From assembly GCA_963971225.1 (NCBI GenBank), contig CAXARI010000006.1, forward strand, positions 1 through 64,000: a stretch of DNA of 64,000 nucleotides, read 5' to 3'. A program made the position numbers and the translations under genes. The notes beneath the pieces are model-generated. The model was not told where the DNA came from. It did not search any database and was given only the letters and a program-made list of their open reading frames with translations. This stretch comes from Melieria omissa. Its lineage: Eukaryota > Arthropoda > Insecta > Diptera > Ulidiidae. Of the stretch, positions 39,812-55,589 are shown piece by piece (positions within the stretch are counted from its first letter, which is position 1; every line of letters starts with the position of its first letter).

Positions 39812-41162
39812 TGTCTATTTCGCTCATGTCCACCTCCACCACAGTAGCGTCGAGGTCATCGTCGGTTTCGGCGAGAAGCTCGGACTCCCTCCAGAAATTC
39901 CCAAAAGCCGTGGCCATCTCCGATCCCGATGAGATTGATTCCGCCCGGGATAGGCGACGTACCGACTTCGAGGAAGACGGTTGGTTGTCTTTCGCCTCGT
40001 CTGCTGGGCTAGTCTTTTCGGCTGGCAGCCCCTGCGGGCCACTTTCACCGGTAACCGTCGTGGCTGGCTGCCCTTGTTGGCCGCCTTCGCCAGAGTCCGT
40101 CGAGGCTGGCAGCCCTTGAGGGCCACTTTCGCCGGTTTCGGTCTGCTCGTCCTTTCTGTACACCCTCAGTTTGATGTGTCCAAAACCGAAGGCCACGACA
40201 CCATTGGACCTTGATAGATGCTCAAGGGACTCCTTGTTCACAATTATAGTGGCACAACGAGACCCCTTGAGCTCCTCCAATTTGGCAATTTTCCAATTGT
40301 GCGTGGGTATATTCGGGTTGGACAATTGGAGTGTCTCGAGGACCCTTGCCGGATCCGTGGGTTTCAATGGGATCCAGGCTCTGGTCCTTGGTCTGCTGGG
40401 GATCGATTCCCTGGGTACTACCTCAAGTTTAGCACCCGGCCAGATCTCTCCCGTCCTGGCTAAGGCCATGCAGAAGAGATCGAGGGCCCTCTTGTCTGCA
40501 CACGCAACCAGCTTTACGTGGCCTTGATGCCAACCGCACATCTGGTATTGTGGCACCGGGCCCGGATTCTCCCTTATGACGTCCAGAAAGATGTCGGCGA
40601 GGAAATCTTCCACCAGCTTCCAATTTGCGGGAGTAATACTACCGTCAGGGTCGGAGCGGTCAACGACCGCCATAACAAGACTGTGTTTCAACACGTCGCT
40701 GTAGGTCGTTGCCGTTCTATGCGAGCTGCGTACCTTTTTGGCAGTCGGGGCCTCTTCCTCTGTAGAACGCTGCCGCTTGGCGGCGGTCTCAGTGGTCGGT
40801 GCCCCGTCGAGCTCCGCTAACCTAGCGGTAGCCCAGGCAAAGGACTCCTTCTCTTTTTGAGTCCTGCGGTTCTCTGGGATACATTGTATCCGTTCGAGTA
40901 CTCGCTTGGCACTCTGGCGCTCTCTGTAGCGGACTTTTGAGTCCTTAATTTGTCGAGTGCTTGCTGTTACCAGAGCTCCGCCATGTTTGTTGCTGTTGCT
41001 GGACGGAGGTCCGGCTTTGGCAACCACAACGTTGCTGAGGTCAGCTGCAGCACTTATATTTGTAGTTTTAGTTGCGGAGGCAGAGCCTTGGCTTGAGATC
41101 TTCTGATCAACCAAGGATGCTCCTTTTTTGGCGGTGGGCGCTGGCTTGTCTGCTTCACCCAT
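39774..41162 (-). CDS. LOA ORF1 (RNA-binding Gag-like, DUF4780-type), 462 aa
   Basis: ATG at 41162. A basic N-terminal part (ARYRERQSAKR-like region, residues about 75-95) is followed by a domain of about 170 residues (from LVMAVVDRSDP to HIKLRVYRK) resembling the DUF4780 domain found in ORF1 of LOA-type insect elements. The C-terminal part has a degenerate repeat built on TGESGPQGLPA (three copies, about 39985-40145). ORF1 proteins coat the LINE RNA. The ORF is intact although its ORF2 partner is broken. Confidence 0.75.
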   Translation of the reverse strand: MGEADKPAPTAKKGASLVDQKISSQGSASATKTTNISAAADLSNVVVAKAGPPSSNSNKHGGALVTASTRQIKDSKVRYRERQSAKRVLERIQCIPENRRTQKEKESFAWATARLAELDGAPTTETAAKRQRSTEEEAPTAKKVRSSHRTATTYSDVLKHSLVMAVVDRSDPDGSITPANWKLVEDFLADIFLDVIRENPGPVPQYQMCGWHQGHVKLVACADKRALDLFCMALARTGEIWPGAKLEVVPRESIPSRPRTRAWIPLKPTDPARVLETLQLSNPNIPTHNWKIAKLEELKGSRCATIIVNKESLEHLSRSNGVVAFGFGHIKLRVYRKDEQTETGESGPQGLPASTDSGEGGQQGQPATTVTGESGPQGLPAEKTSPADEAKDNQPSSSKSVRRLSRAESISSGSEMATAFGNFWRESELLAETDDDLDATVVEVDMSEIDNGPSSSDKPPPL

Positions 41163-41603
41163 CCCCGGCTTTTTAAGAGGGCCGGCCTCTGGTTCTGTCA
41201 GTGTTTGTGCGTTTGTTTTTGATTTTGTGTTTTTTGTTAGTTTGTCCCTAATTGTGCCCCACGAGTGGCGGAGAAGGGGTGGTCAACCTGTGCAGAGATC
41301 CGCAGTGCACAGGTAAGGCTAATAATCCGGAGGGCGCCAGGTATCCGGATACTCCGTTCGCGACTGGGCTATTTGAAAGGGCCCCCAGCCAGGCTGACCA
41401 TCGGCACGGGTCGTATGATACCTTGGTCCGGCCCTTACCCCGATCCTATGGAAGGAGCATCAACCTAACCTACCAACCGCACTATTAAAGAGTGGAGTCA
41501 GTGGACGAAGCTCACTCCCTTAGCTGGCTATCACCAAGGTGAACTGTTTAGCCATTACCGGCCGGCACCCACGTGGAGGGTTTGGAGGAGGATTTTTGCC
41601 AGC
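41163..41603 (-). other. LOA 5' UTR
   Basis: About 440 bp upstream of ORF1 with no supported ORF. The outer end meets the Helitron sequence CAGTTATTCG at 41604. The internal promoter expected for such LINEs would lie here, but I recognise no defined motif. Confidence 0.5.
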
Positions 41604-42841
41604 CAGTTATTCGAAACATTTGAGTTGCTTAAAAAGTGCCACGCCCCTTGTCCAACGCTCGCAAAGTCTTACCAGTGAAACGGCACATCTAAACGGTGAC
41701 CCCGTACCAAATTTTAATGCTGCCCGATTTTTCATTCCGAAGATATTCCATATTGAAATTTTAAGTTGTATGGGCGGTGCCACGCTCCCTTGTCAAAACC
41801 CCACCCTATTCCCCATATGGAAAAACACAACTAAATCGTACGTTTGTACCGAGTGTCATTAATGAGAACGCTATAGTTCCAAAGTTACACCGGCATTTAA
41901 AAAGTGCCACGCCTCTTGTCCAACGCCCATCAAATTTTACCAGTAAAACGGAACATCTAAACGGTGGACTCGCACCAAATTCTAATGCTGTTCGAAAATT
42001 CAGCTAATCGGCTGTCTAGTTTTTGAGTTTTAATGCCGTGGGACCAACAAACAAATATACAATAATTTTGATTTACAACATAAAGATATTTGCTGCAATG
42101 ACTCGCAAAATTTTTTTTATATCCATATTGTTTTGCACAATTATAGCACAGTTAATTTCTGTCGTCATGGAAATTGCAGGAAGGCGTAAAAGGTAGGCGT
42201 GGTCAACCTTATATAGCTTATGTTTACCGCTATGAAACACAGAATCATTTTATATCAACATTAATTTTCAGACATGTACCGTAGTTTTGTTTTGTTAGAT
42301 TTGTGGGCGCGGGAAGTGGGCGCGACCGATTATATTATAGCCTGTGTTTGCCGCAATAAACTGCCGAATCGTTTGATACCCATATTGCTATGACAAATAT
42401 ACCATGGCTGATTTGTTATTATAGTGGGCGTGGCGAAAAGGCATATCGGCAGGGCGTGATCAATTTTATATATCCTATGTTAACATCAACGAAGCACGGT
42501 ATCATTCGATATTAATACTGATTTACCGACATGTACCGTAGCTTCGTTTTGTTAGTTTAGAGGGCACGGAAAGTGGGCGTGGCCGATTATATTATAGCCT
42601 ATGTTTGCTACAATGATACGCTGAATAGTTTGATACCCATATTGCCTTACAAAAGCATACCATTGATGAGTTTTGTTACCATAGTGGGCGTAAGAAGGGG
42701 CCGTGGTCATCCTCATATAGCCTATGTACCATTTCCACAGATAAAAAAATGTTTGGTTCTTATTTCATCTAAATCGGTTCAGTGGTTTTTGCCTGATTGT
42801 GGCTCAAAAAACGTCACACTTGCTTTTATATAATAGTGTAG

Positions 42842-42842
<1 letters not shown>
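41604..42842 (-). repeat. Helitron copy 1, 5' segment
   Basis: Noncoding. Several diverged internal repeats built on 'gtgccacgccccttgtccaac' and 'agtgggcgtggccgattatat' occur (about 41632, 41888, 42308, 42428, 42573). At 42474-42490 it carries the uninterrupted site that holds a SINE in copy 2. Confidence 0.7.

Positions 42843-42909
<67 letters not shown>
42843..42909. repeat. (AAT)n array 4, 67 bp
   Basis: A short AAT block between Helitron copy 1 and the BEL/Pao 5' LTR. Same strand as the other arrays. It continues on the other side of BEL/Pao at 48143. Confidence 0.9.
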
Positions 42910-43147
42910 TGGCTAAATGAGTGCTGTGGTTGTTCAGTGATCTGTCAATCCCACCTCTAATCCCTTCCTTTCCTTCTCCTTGTGTACTTATGTTTCCCAC
43001 TATTTTCTGCTCCTCGGCTTCAGCCGCTTGTATCGTTTAATGTTTCGTGTATTCTTTGTATGACTCTTTATTCGAACGTCCGACAATAAAGACACGTTAA
43101 AACGAATCGAAGGCGTTTTATTCAACCGCTCCGCGCAGAACTTTACA
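42910..43147 (+). repeat. BEL/Pao 5' LTR
   Basis: 238 bp. The first about 155 bases are identical to the 3' LTR. The rest is unrelated apart from AATAAAGAC (near 43086). Directly after comes TGGTCCTTCGAGCC, the sequence commonly seen at the primer-site position of BEL/Pao elements. Confidence 0.8.
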
Positions 43148-44868
43148 TGGTCCTTCGAGCCTTTGTCGAACCCGCGACAAAAAAAAAAAAAAAACAACAC
43201 ACAAACTAAAAATAAAGTGACACAAAAGACAAAACAGTTAAAAACTAAGTGTACAACACATTAAACGAGTGACAGAAATCAAATATATACTGCAACAATT
43301 ACAAAACAGTGAAATCAAATCACGCATCGGAACTAAAGAAATGAAACAATAACAAACAAATAGCACAGTGCACAAATATATAAACCAAAAAAAAAAAAAA
43401 CAAAAGTGCGACAACGTGAACCGTACACAAATTCAAACAAATTAAAAACAAAAAAGTGCAAAGCAGCGAACAGTGACACAAACGAAGAGCAGCAGAACAC
43501 GTAACAACAACATACACACTCAGCAAACACAACACAACAAACACACAGCACAACATAAAGCAGACGAAAAGGGCAACAACAACAGAAAGCAGCACAACAT
43601 AGCAGCGCACAGTACAGCACAGGAGCGGACACAAAACTGCAAAGAGATCCCATACTCGGGCATTGTGCCCCCTCAAGATAAGCTCACAATTTTTATTAAA
43701 AAGTAGCACATTACTTACTTACACATACACTAACACAAAACATATTAAAAAAATAATAATAAATAAATATACCCATTCCCAAAACCCTCCAAAAACCCCA
43801 AAAGTTAAATTTGTACCCCGCCACTGTGCGTTTATCGCAGTAAGCAATCCCGCTACTGCAGATTACTTTTCGCGTTTTCACATTCCCTTTGTGCGATCAC
43901 TGCTGGCAAAGCAACAACACTCCCGCTGCAGCCAGCATCCAACAGCACGCACTTCTCCTCCTTGTGCGTTACGCCTTTACTCTCCCACTTGCATTCAATT
44001 TCGCGTTTCGCTTTGTGCGATATTCGCACGCACCAGCAGCAAGCACTCCCGCTGCTGCCTCTAAGTGCACTCATATTTTTGTACTTCTGCCTAAGCAATT
44101 CCCTATTTCGCTAGCAGAAGTATATAAACGCAAGCACAGTGGGACGAGTCGCCTTTTTTGCAGCATATTGAATAATTTTCTTGAACTTAGAAAATTTTCA
44201 ATAGTACTGCATATTCTCATACGCTGCATATCTGCTGCCACCCCAAGTGCATACAGTGGGACAAACATTCCCCACTCGCACACAAAAATTGTTGGTACAC
44301 AAAATAATTTTGACACGTTACTTACACTAATACTCGTACAAATAATCACATACACATATATATATAAATACAAAAATATATTTATAAATACATATTACAT
44401 ATATACACACACAAATTTATACACACGCATACGTGTATATTCACACATTCACATTCCCAAACAAAAATAATTCACTTTTTTATAAATAAAGACAAATTTT
44501 CATACACATTTGACTACACTTTTAAATTATATTTATATTATAATAATTTTTACATACATTCCCAATTCCCATATACAAATATCTATTTATTACCCATTTA
44601 CAATTACAAAAAATTTATTTGTTCCCCATATACATATATATTTCCCTACACATTTACACACACAAGTGTACAATTTTTTATTTATTTATTTATTTGTTGC
44701 TCGACAAGTGTTCAAACTCGTTTGAACGAATTTTCACATTCCCAACTCTACCCATTTTGAAATATCGTTCGCGCGGACGCGGTTAGACTACACGTCTATT
44801 TCCCCAATACCCTACATTTACATATATTTATTTAAACTTTTTACCCTTTGTCGAGCTTTTCAAACAAA
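43148..44868 (+). other. BEL/Pao leader, 1.7 kb
   Basis: Begins with the primer-site region, then a run of 18 A near 43179, then very A-rich sequence. Around 43860-44075 two similar phrases (ttcgcgtttt...tttgtgcgat and tcgcgtttcgctttgtgcgat, with 'actcccgctgc') form a diverged repeat. No gene is supported; small ORFs here follow base composition. Confidence 0.55.
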
Positions 44869-47220
44869 ATGCCTGTTGAGCGATCCCCTAAACGACAAAG
44901 TGTCACAATGGAGACTCCTTCCTCCAGACACACAAAATCATCCAGTGCACGTTTGACAGTTCCTGTCACTCGGGAGCCACCAAACACGCGCTCCAAACTT
45001 TCCATTCCCAAAGCAACCGATCCCAGTGTTGCTAAATTTACATTCGAATCTGACAGACTCGTGCAATTATGCACACGATTTTCATCGGCTCCCATTGAGG
45101 ATTTGACCAAATCCCTGGTCCAAATTAAGCAAAAAAATTTGCAAGCCCAATGGGAGAGGCTTATGTGCGCACATGAGGCAGTCTTTATTGCTGAAGACAA
45201 CAGCCAGCCCGACGGTTTCAAAGAGTCGGCTAGGCAAAAAATCGACGCCTGCACAGACCAGTACGAGTTGTGCATGGCTCAGATGTCGGACATCATTGAG
45301 ATGCTCCAAACTCAGTCCCCCCAGCCCGCTGCGCATATGGAACCGGTTCGACCCCTAGAACCAGCAAATACCCCTTACATTTGCCTACAAGTTCCGCCTT
45401 GTGATACCGAAACCTTTTTCGGGGGCTATGAGCAGTGGCCGTCCTTTCGGGACATGTTTACGGCAGTTTACATTAACCACCCCCAGCTCACTCCAGCCCA
45501 AAAGTTGTATCACCTCCGATACAAGACGCAAGGCAAAGCCGGTGCTATTGTTAAGCAATATGCATTAACCGATGAGAATTTCGGACTCGCGTGGGAAGCC
45601 CTAAGATCACGCTTCGAAAACAAACGCATGCTCATTGATACACAAATCAGATCCCTTCTGAATATCGCTCCTGCCCACACTGAAAATAGTGAGGCGCTAC
45701 AGCGGATCCAAAGCACTATAAACAATTCTCTGTCTGTTCTCAATTCTCAGGCCGTAGACACTGACAATTGGGATCCGCTATTGGTTTACATATGTTGTAC
45801 CAAATTGCCCCAAGAGACACTCGCTCTATGGGAGCAATCACTGACATCCCGGAAGGATCTGCCACCCTGGTCGCAAATGGATGAGTTCCTGACCGGCAGA
45901 TATGAGGTACTTGAACGGTTGCAAAGTATTCGCCTTTCTAAGCCGAAACCGTCTCAACCTTCGACTTCCAATGTCCTCCCAAATCGGCCACACAAATCCC
46001 TAAATTATCACACTCAAGTGAAAAGGGACTTCGCGTGCAAACTCTGCAACGCAAATCATCCCATACGGACTTGCCAGAGCTTCAAAAGACTCACCCCCCA
46101 GAGTCGACTTAAATACGTTAAGAAGCACAATCTTTGCGTGAATTGTCTTGCTACATCACATCTCACTAAAAATTGTACAAGCAATTTTACGTGCGTATAT
46201 TGCCAGGTGAAGCACCATTCCATGCTTCATTTCCCTAAAGGCAATGCGCAACCCTCTCATACTCCTAACTGGTCACATTCGACCACTCCACAGGTCGCAA
46301 CAGCTCCAAAACGAACGCACAACAACTCTGCTACTCATTCTCCCCTTTCGGATGCGCAACCCCGCACATCGTCCAGGCAAAGTACGCCCAAAGTACAAGC
46401 CCTACGCTCTAATAATGGCACCCAATCCCTTCTGCCTACGGCACTGGTGTCTATTGAGCACGCAGGAAAGTTGTTCAAAGTTCGAGCGTTGATCGACCAA
46501 GCCTCTCAGCGTACCTTCATTTCCTCGAAGGTCCAGAAGCGCCTCAAATTGCCAATCGAGAAATCCCCCTTCCAAATCTCGGGCATGGGCGGTCAGATTG
46601 TGCAAAACGCCAATCACATTTGCTTCTTTACATTGGCAGTCCCCCAATCGAGCACGAAATTCCCCGTGCAAGCAATCGTGCTCCAAGAGCTTACGAATTC
46701 GCTCCCATCTTCCCACATAAACGCTCCTAATATGAAACATTTCGCCATGCTAGAACTCGCTGATCCAAATCCCTTCGAGACAGCGCAGATTGATATAGTG
46801 ATTGGCAGTGATCTCATCCCGCAGATCATGCTCGAAGGTATCCACCGAAATGTATGTGGCAGCTTACTTGCTCAGCATACAGTCTTCGGTTGGGTATTAA
46901 GCGGTCCAGTACCCCCTTCGCATTTGACATGTGCCACAGACGTACCAAAACGCCATATGCCTACTGGACCCGCCCTTCGAAATAATCTTCCCGCACTAAA
47001 GAAAGCCCTTTCGCAAGTGATTGCCGCCCTCAATCCCGTAGGGTTTCCACCCCAGGAATTAATGGAAAATCACTTCGAACCCACCACTCCTGCAAACTCA
47101 TACTCAAACCGGCAAATTTCCCCCTTCGTTGCCAAACGTCGGCCCCGCAGGATGGCTTTCGCCTCTAATGAGGTCCCCCAAAAGGGTTCGACAAAAACGG
47201 CCCACATTCACAGCAACTGA
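44869..47220 (+). CDS. gag: BEL/Pao Gag-protease polyprotein, 783 aa
   Basis: The ATG at 44869 (after ttcaaacaaa) opens 783 codons. The central capsid-like region has FFGGYEQWPSFRDMF and LRSRFENKRMLIDTQI, typical of the BEL/Pao gag family (DUF1759 type). From residue about 390 follow cysteine-rich knuckles (CKLCNANHPIRTC, CVNCLATSHLTKNC, CVYCQVKHHSML). A DUF1758-type aspartic protease has LIDQASQRTFIS near residues 540-551; the active Asp is present, but the next residues are QA rather than the more usual SG or PG. Conserved GSDLIP and FGWVLSGP follow. The ORF ends about 665 bp before the 3' LTR; the downstream polymerase is missing, probably by deletion. Confidence 0.85.
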   Translation: MPVERSPKRQSVTMETPSSRHTKSSSARLTVPVTREPPNTRSKLSIPKATDPSVAKFTFESDRLVQLCTRFSSAPIEDLTKSLVQIKQKNLQAQWERLMCAHEAVFIAEDNSQPDGFKESARQKIDACTDQYELCMAQMSDIIEMLQTQSPQPAAHMEPVRPLEPANTPYICLQVPPCDTETFFGGYEQWPSFRDMFTAVYINHPQLTPAQKLYHLRYKTQGKAGAIVKQYALTDENFGLAWEALRSRFENKRMLIDTQIRSLLNIAPAHTENSEALQRIQSTINNSLSVLNSQAVDTDNWDPLLVYICCTKLPQETLALWEQSLTSRKDLPPWSQMDEFLTGRYEVLERLQSIRLSKPKPSQPSTSNVLPNRPHKSLNYHTQVKRDFACKLCNANHPIRTCQSFKRLTPQSRLKYVKKHNLCVNCLATSHLTKNCTSNFTCVYCQVKHHSMLHFPKGNAQPSHTPNWSHSTTPQVATAPKRTHNNSATHSPLSDAQPRTSSRQSTPKVQALRSNNGTQSLLPTALVSIEHAGKLFKVRALIDQASQRTFISSKVQKRLKLPIEKSPFQISGMGGQIVQNANHICFFTLAVPQSSTKFPVQAIVLQELTNSLPSSHINAPNMKHFAMLELADPNPFETAQIDIVIGSDLIPQIMLEGIHRNVCGSLLAQHTVFGWVLSGPVPPSHLTCATDVPKRHMPTGPALRNNLPALKKALSQVIAALNPVGFPPQELMENHFEPTTPANSYSNRQISPFVAKRRPRRMAFASNEVPQKGSTKTAHIHSN

Positions 47221-47885
47221 CGGATATTGCATTTCCCCGCAGTTCCTCATTGCACCTACTCCAGCCCGGGTCCAAAAAGAGGACAGTCGCCACTCCAGTG
47301 CGACTTGCTCCAAACGCTGCCAATCCCGCAGACGTCGGACTGATCGGGCATAAACTCCAAGATCTATAAGATCTGCTTCTCGGGTGAAACGGCTTCAGCC
47401 ATTCTCATGCTCAAACAGTTCCAACTCCGGATCAAAGAGCGGTTGATTGCCACCACCCTCTCGAAGAGCAAACCTGCTTCTATCGAGCCCTACGAGCACA
47501 CAAGTAAACCTCTCAAAACTCTCGCTCTCATAAAAATGGCGATCCGGCCAATTTAGATAACAAGTCTCATATCCTCCCGGCTGCAGCTTAAGCGAACCCC
47601 GCAGCTCAGCCACGTTTTCACATACCCATGATGTCAGCCTCAAAAACTTTATTTCCAAGTAATTGACATCTCACCTTTTTTGCAGATTAGCCGACCATCG
47701 CAACAGTACCACTGCCCGCATGGCCGGATGGATCATCACTGCAAGAGAGGTCATCGGCGCACTCTTAAGCGCACCCACCGCCAGCCAGCCGTGAGCCGTA
47801 CTACCACCAGCCAGACATCAGCCGCATCAAGGCAACCCTCCCCCCGGCTACTTCATAAAATTGCACTCTGCAATGGCGGCCGCGA
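47221..47885 (+). other. BEL/Pao residue between protease and 3' LTR
   Basis: No RT, RNase H or integrase motif in any frame that I can see. A splice-acceptor-like tract (ctcaccttttttgcag, 47671-47686) is present. This stretch probably joins deletion remnants and 3' untranslated sequence. Confidence 0.5.
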
Positions 47886-53046
<5,161 letters not shown>

Positions 53047-53047
<1 letters not shown>

Positions 53048-53064
53048 GGCGCCCGAGCAGGGAC
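53047..53064 (+). other. A primer binding site
   Basis: TGGCGCCCGAGCAGGGAC directly at the LTR end, identical to the B site and repeated at 61291-61308. Likely tRNA-Lys-like. Confidence 0.75.
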
Positions 53065-54360
53065 CCGCGCAAAAATGCGGGTCGACGCGTGAAGGACTCA
53101 GGGCGAAGCAACCGCTTCGAAAAATAACAGTAAGTTTAAAATAGGAAAACGTAAAAGAAAGCAAGATAAAGAAATACGTCTTCATCCTGCGATTCCTACG
53201 GGACCCTCCAGGATATAACAAATAACAAAAGTGCTGCGACCCCGAAGCCCCTCAGCCTTTCATAAAAATTATTTGGGAACTGCCAGCGATTCACCACCTT
53301 CGGGGGGACCCTCCTGTGCAGTAAAAAATAAAAAGTGTACGACGGTTCGCCAACTCCAGGGAATACTCCCGTACACTTGGCATATCCCCAAATATAAATT
53401 TATCAAAACCGGCGATCCAAATGCTTGGATCTTCCGGTAACATAACACTGTGAAGAAAAAGTCCTGAGTTCCTAACGCCAACGAATTGTAAAGGATCGGC
53501 CTTATCCCACCTCACACCTTGTGCGTTCGCTTAAAAGTCGGAGTATATCCTCTGGACAAGTCGAGCGCCGAACGGTGATGAGCGGATAGGTGGAAGACAC
53601 CGTGCCTTAGTAGGTCGGCTGCAATTATAAACGCGGTCGACTAAAAAGGATAACACGGACTTCCCAGGCCGGCCCGTAGTCGGTGTGAAGCCAGTCGCTC
53701 CTTAGTAGGTTGCCCGCAATCAGATTGCGGACGACTAAAACGGATAAAGTGACCCTTCCGCGACTAACATTGTCAAAAGCCGTTCCCTTCAGAACACGGT
53801 GAAACGAAGTTTAAAGGTAGACGCCGTTGAGTGCGAGCCGCCGTTAACGTAAGATCACGGTACACATAAATAAAAACCGCTTCCTTACTTCCAGATAAAC
53901 GGAGAATAAGCATCGAACGAAAGGTGCCAGAGGATTGTGGATTGTGGAAAATAAAACAAACAAAAAAACAAAATTGTGTTAATGATTTAAAAGTGCCAGA
54001 AAACAAAAAATTGATAGGAAAAGTGCCAGAAAATAAGGAAAAAAGTTGCTAATATATAAATAATAAGAAGTGTCAAACAATTTTTCCTTGGTGAAAAAGA
54101 GAAATCATAAGAATTCATAAGAATTCCTTGGTAGTCCAAAGAAAATTAAAAAAAGAGATAAATATAAGTAAAAAGATAAATGGTAAAAAAATTCTAAAAT
54201 TGTAAAAATTTTTTTGTTTTTTAAATTGTAAAAAAAAAGAAGGAAGAAAATAAGAAGTGTGAAAGTGCCACCCGAAAGGTTCGAAAGGTGCTGGAAGGAA
54301 GGAGTACGAGAACATATAGAGGTGAGTCCTTGAACTGTTTGGTGTATTTGATTGGTGAAA
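53065..54360 (+). promoter_or_regulatory. A leader with donor and two structured repeats
   Basis: Contains a consensus donor GTAAGT at 53130-53135 and two hairpins in an imperfect repeat of about 75 bp. Hairpin 1 pairs 53613-53622 with 53633-53642 over a 10-base loop. Hairpin 2 pairs 53708-53720 with 53724-53736 over a 3-base loop. Both start after 'ccttagta' and end before 'aaaa.ggataa'. Short alternative-start ORFs (for example at 53231-53440) are not supported as genes. 'gtgccagaaaa' repeats lie near 53990-54035. Confidence 0.6.
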
Positions 54361-55566
54361 ATGGATTCCTTAGCGCAATCAGTGACTGAATTAACTGGTT
54401 CAGTGAATGCCCTACTGGGCCAGTTGAGAGCGGCCGAAAGCCGTATCCGGCAACTCGAACAATCGTTCGCCCCAACCGCGGGAACGCCCGGGGAGGAACC
54501 GTTGCGTGGTCCTTCATCGGAGAGTGACTTGAGGGAAATCGAAAGACTGCCAGATTCAGTGAAGGAACTGCAGACTTTCGAGGGGAACCCGGCGCAATAT
54601 GTGTCCTGGGTCCACTGTGTGGAAGGAATTTTGGGGGACTATAAAATAGTTAGGGGAAAACCTTTGTACAGGGCGATCCTTAAAAGCATTAGAGGAAAAA
54701 TTAGGGGTAGTGCCGACACGGCCGACACGGCACTCGTTCCTTATAATATTTTCGATGACGATTGGCCGGCTATTAAAAAATGTCTCTCGCTGCATTATGC
54801 TGACAAGAGAGACATTAGGACTTTAGAACACCAACTAGGTCGACTCACACAAGGGGGAACGAAACTGGATGTATTTTACGCGAACGTAAATCACCAGTTC
54901 TCGCTAATAATAAATAAACTAAAAACAGAGGACTACTCTCCTGAGACATTGAATGCATTGGTAGAAACATATAGAAACAGGGCCCTAGACGTTTTCATCA
55001 GAGGATTAGACGGGGATCTGTCAAAAATGATCATCGTGCAGAAGCCCAGTACTCTGCCCGAAGCCTACACAGCATGTCTCGACATACAAAATTTAAACTT
55101 TCGTGGTCACTCTATACATAACACGAATGTGCGTAATTCCATAACAGTGCCCATCAACCACTTAAACCGTAGGGACAATCCCCCTCCTCTAATACCTAGG
55201 AGGTTCAACAATTTCACGCCAGGTGGGGGAAGTGGAAGATTCAATCCAGGAGCGCGAAGCTATTCCAAGGACAATCGGTACGTCTACACGAAAAATAACG
55301 CGCCAGGTCCTGCTGTGAAGATGGAAGTAGATCCCTCAACTCAAACGCGAATGACCAGCTACTCGCAAAAACCGCAACAGCAATTCCCCTCTAAAAGAAG
55401 TATTGGCTCAGACAATTTTCCTCAAAAACAACAACGAATTTTCAATATTGAAACGGCTGAAGAAAGTCGGGGAGAACTCGATGGGGGAACCCGTGAAGGT
55501 CCAGAGATGAGCGAAAAGGACCAAATAAATTTTACGAGAGGAGCCTATCCAGCGTTCCTTATATAG
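54361..55566 (+). CDS. gag: A gag, 401 aa
   Basis: The capsid protein. The ATG at 54361 follows ttggtgaaa and is used here although upstream GTG/TTG codons are in frame. N-terminal heptad-like region (residues about 1-40), capsid core with TFEGNPAQYVSWVHC and LHYADKRDIRTLEHQLG, and a C-terminal Arg/Pro/Gly-rich region without zinc knuckles. This copy carries a 9-base tandem duplication (GCCGACACG at 54714-54731), giving three extra residues compared with the copies at 62608 and 33856. It ends TAG at 55564-55566, 31 bases after the slippery heptamer at 55527-55533. Confidence 0.9.
   Translation: MDSLAQSVTELTGSVNALLGQLRAAESRIRQLEQSFAPTAGTPGEEPLRGPSSESDLREIERLPDSVKELQTFEGNPAQYVSWVHCVEGILGDYKIVRGKPLYRAILKSIRGKIRGSADTADTALVPYNIFDDDWPAIKKCLSLHYADKRDIRTLEHQLGRLTQGGTKLDVFYANVNHQFSLIINKLKTEDYSPETLNALVETYRNRALDVFIRGLDGDLSKMIIVQKPSTLPEAYTACLDIQNLNFRGHSIHNTNVRNSITVPINHLNRRDNPPPLIPRRFNNFTPGGGSGRFNPGARSYSKDNRYVYTKNNAPGPAVKMEVDPSTQTRMTSYSQKPQQQFPSKRSIGSDNFPQKQQRIFNIETAEESRGELDGGTREGPEMSEKDQINFTRGAYPAFLI
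55527..55533 (+). promoter_or_regulatory. Candidate -1 frameshift site, A gag/pol
   Basis: The gag codons ata-aat-ttt-acg contain A_AAT_TTT. pol is in the -1 frame and open through this site to upstream of the gag stop. Same heptamer and context as E1 at 3311-3317. Confidence 0.55.
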
Positions 55567-55589
55567 AATACGTTAACAGCGAAGGCTCA

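Larger units (their letters stand above)
37000..41603 (-). mobile_element. LOA-clade LINE inside Helitron copy 1, 3' truncated
   Basis: Minus strand: 5' UTR, ORF1, overlapping ORF2 (APE, RT, beginning of RNase H). The RNase H motif YTDGSKLNG is read at about 37025-37055, and the element stops a few codons later at 37000, so its 3' end is gone. LINE insertions are normally truncated at the 5' end. The missing 3' end together with the missing 296 bp of the host Helitron points to one later deletion across this junction. Confidence 0.85.

Noticed and set aside
43179..43200. Run of 18 A as a LINE poly(A) tail
   Set aside because: It follows the BEL/Pao primer-site region inside the leader. No LINE sequence precedes it.
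43320..43709. Cys/Phe/Leu-rich antisense frames in the BEL/Pao leader
   Set aside because: They reflect the complement of A-rich leader sequence. No domain and no start context.
53231..53440. 69-codon frame in the A leader, present in all A copies
   Set aside because: It starts with GTG, overlaps the leader repeats and is kept only because the copies are nearly identical. No start codon or domain supports it.
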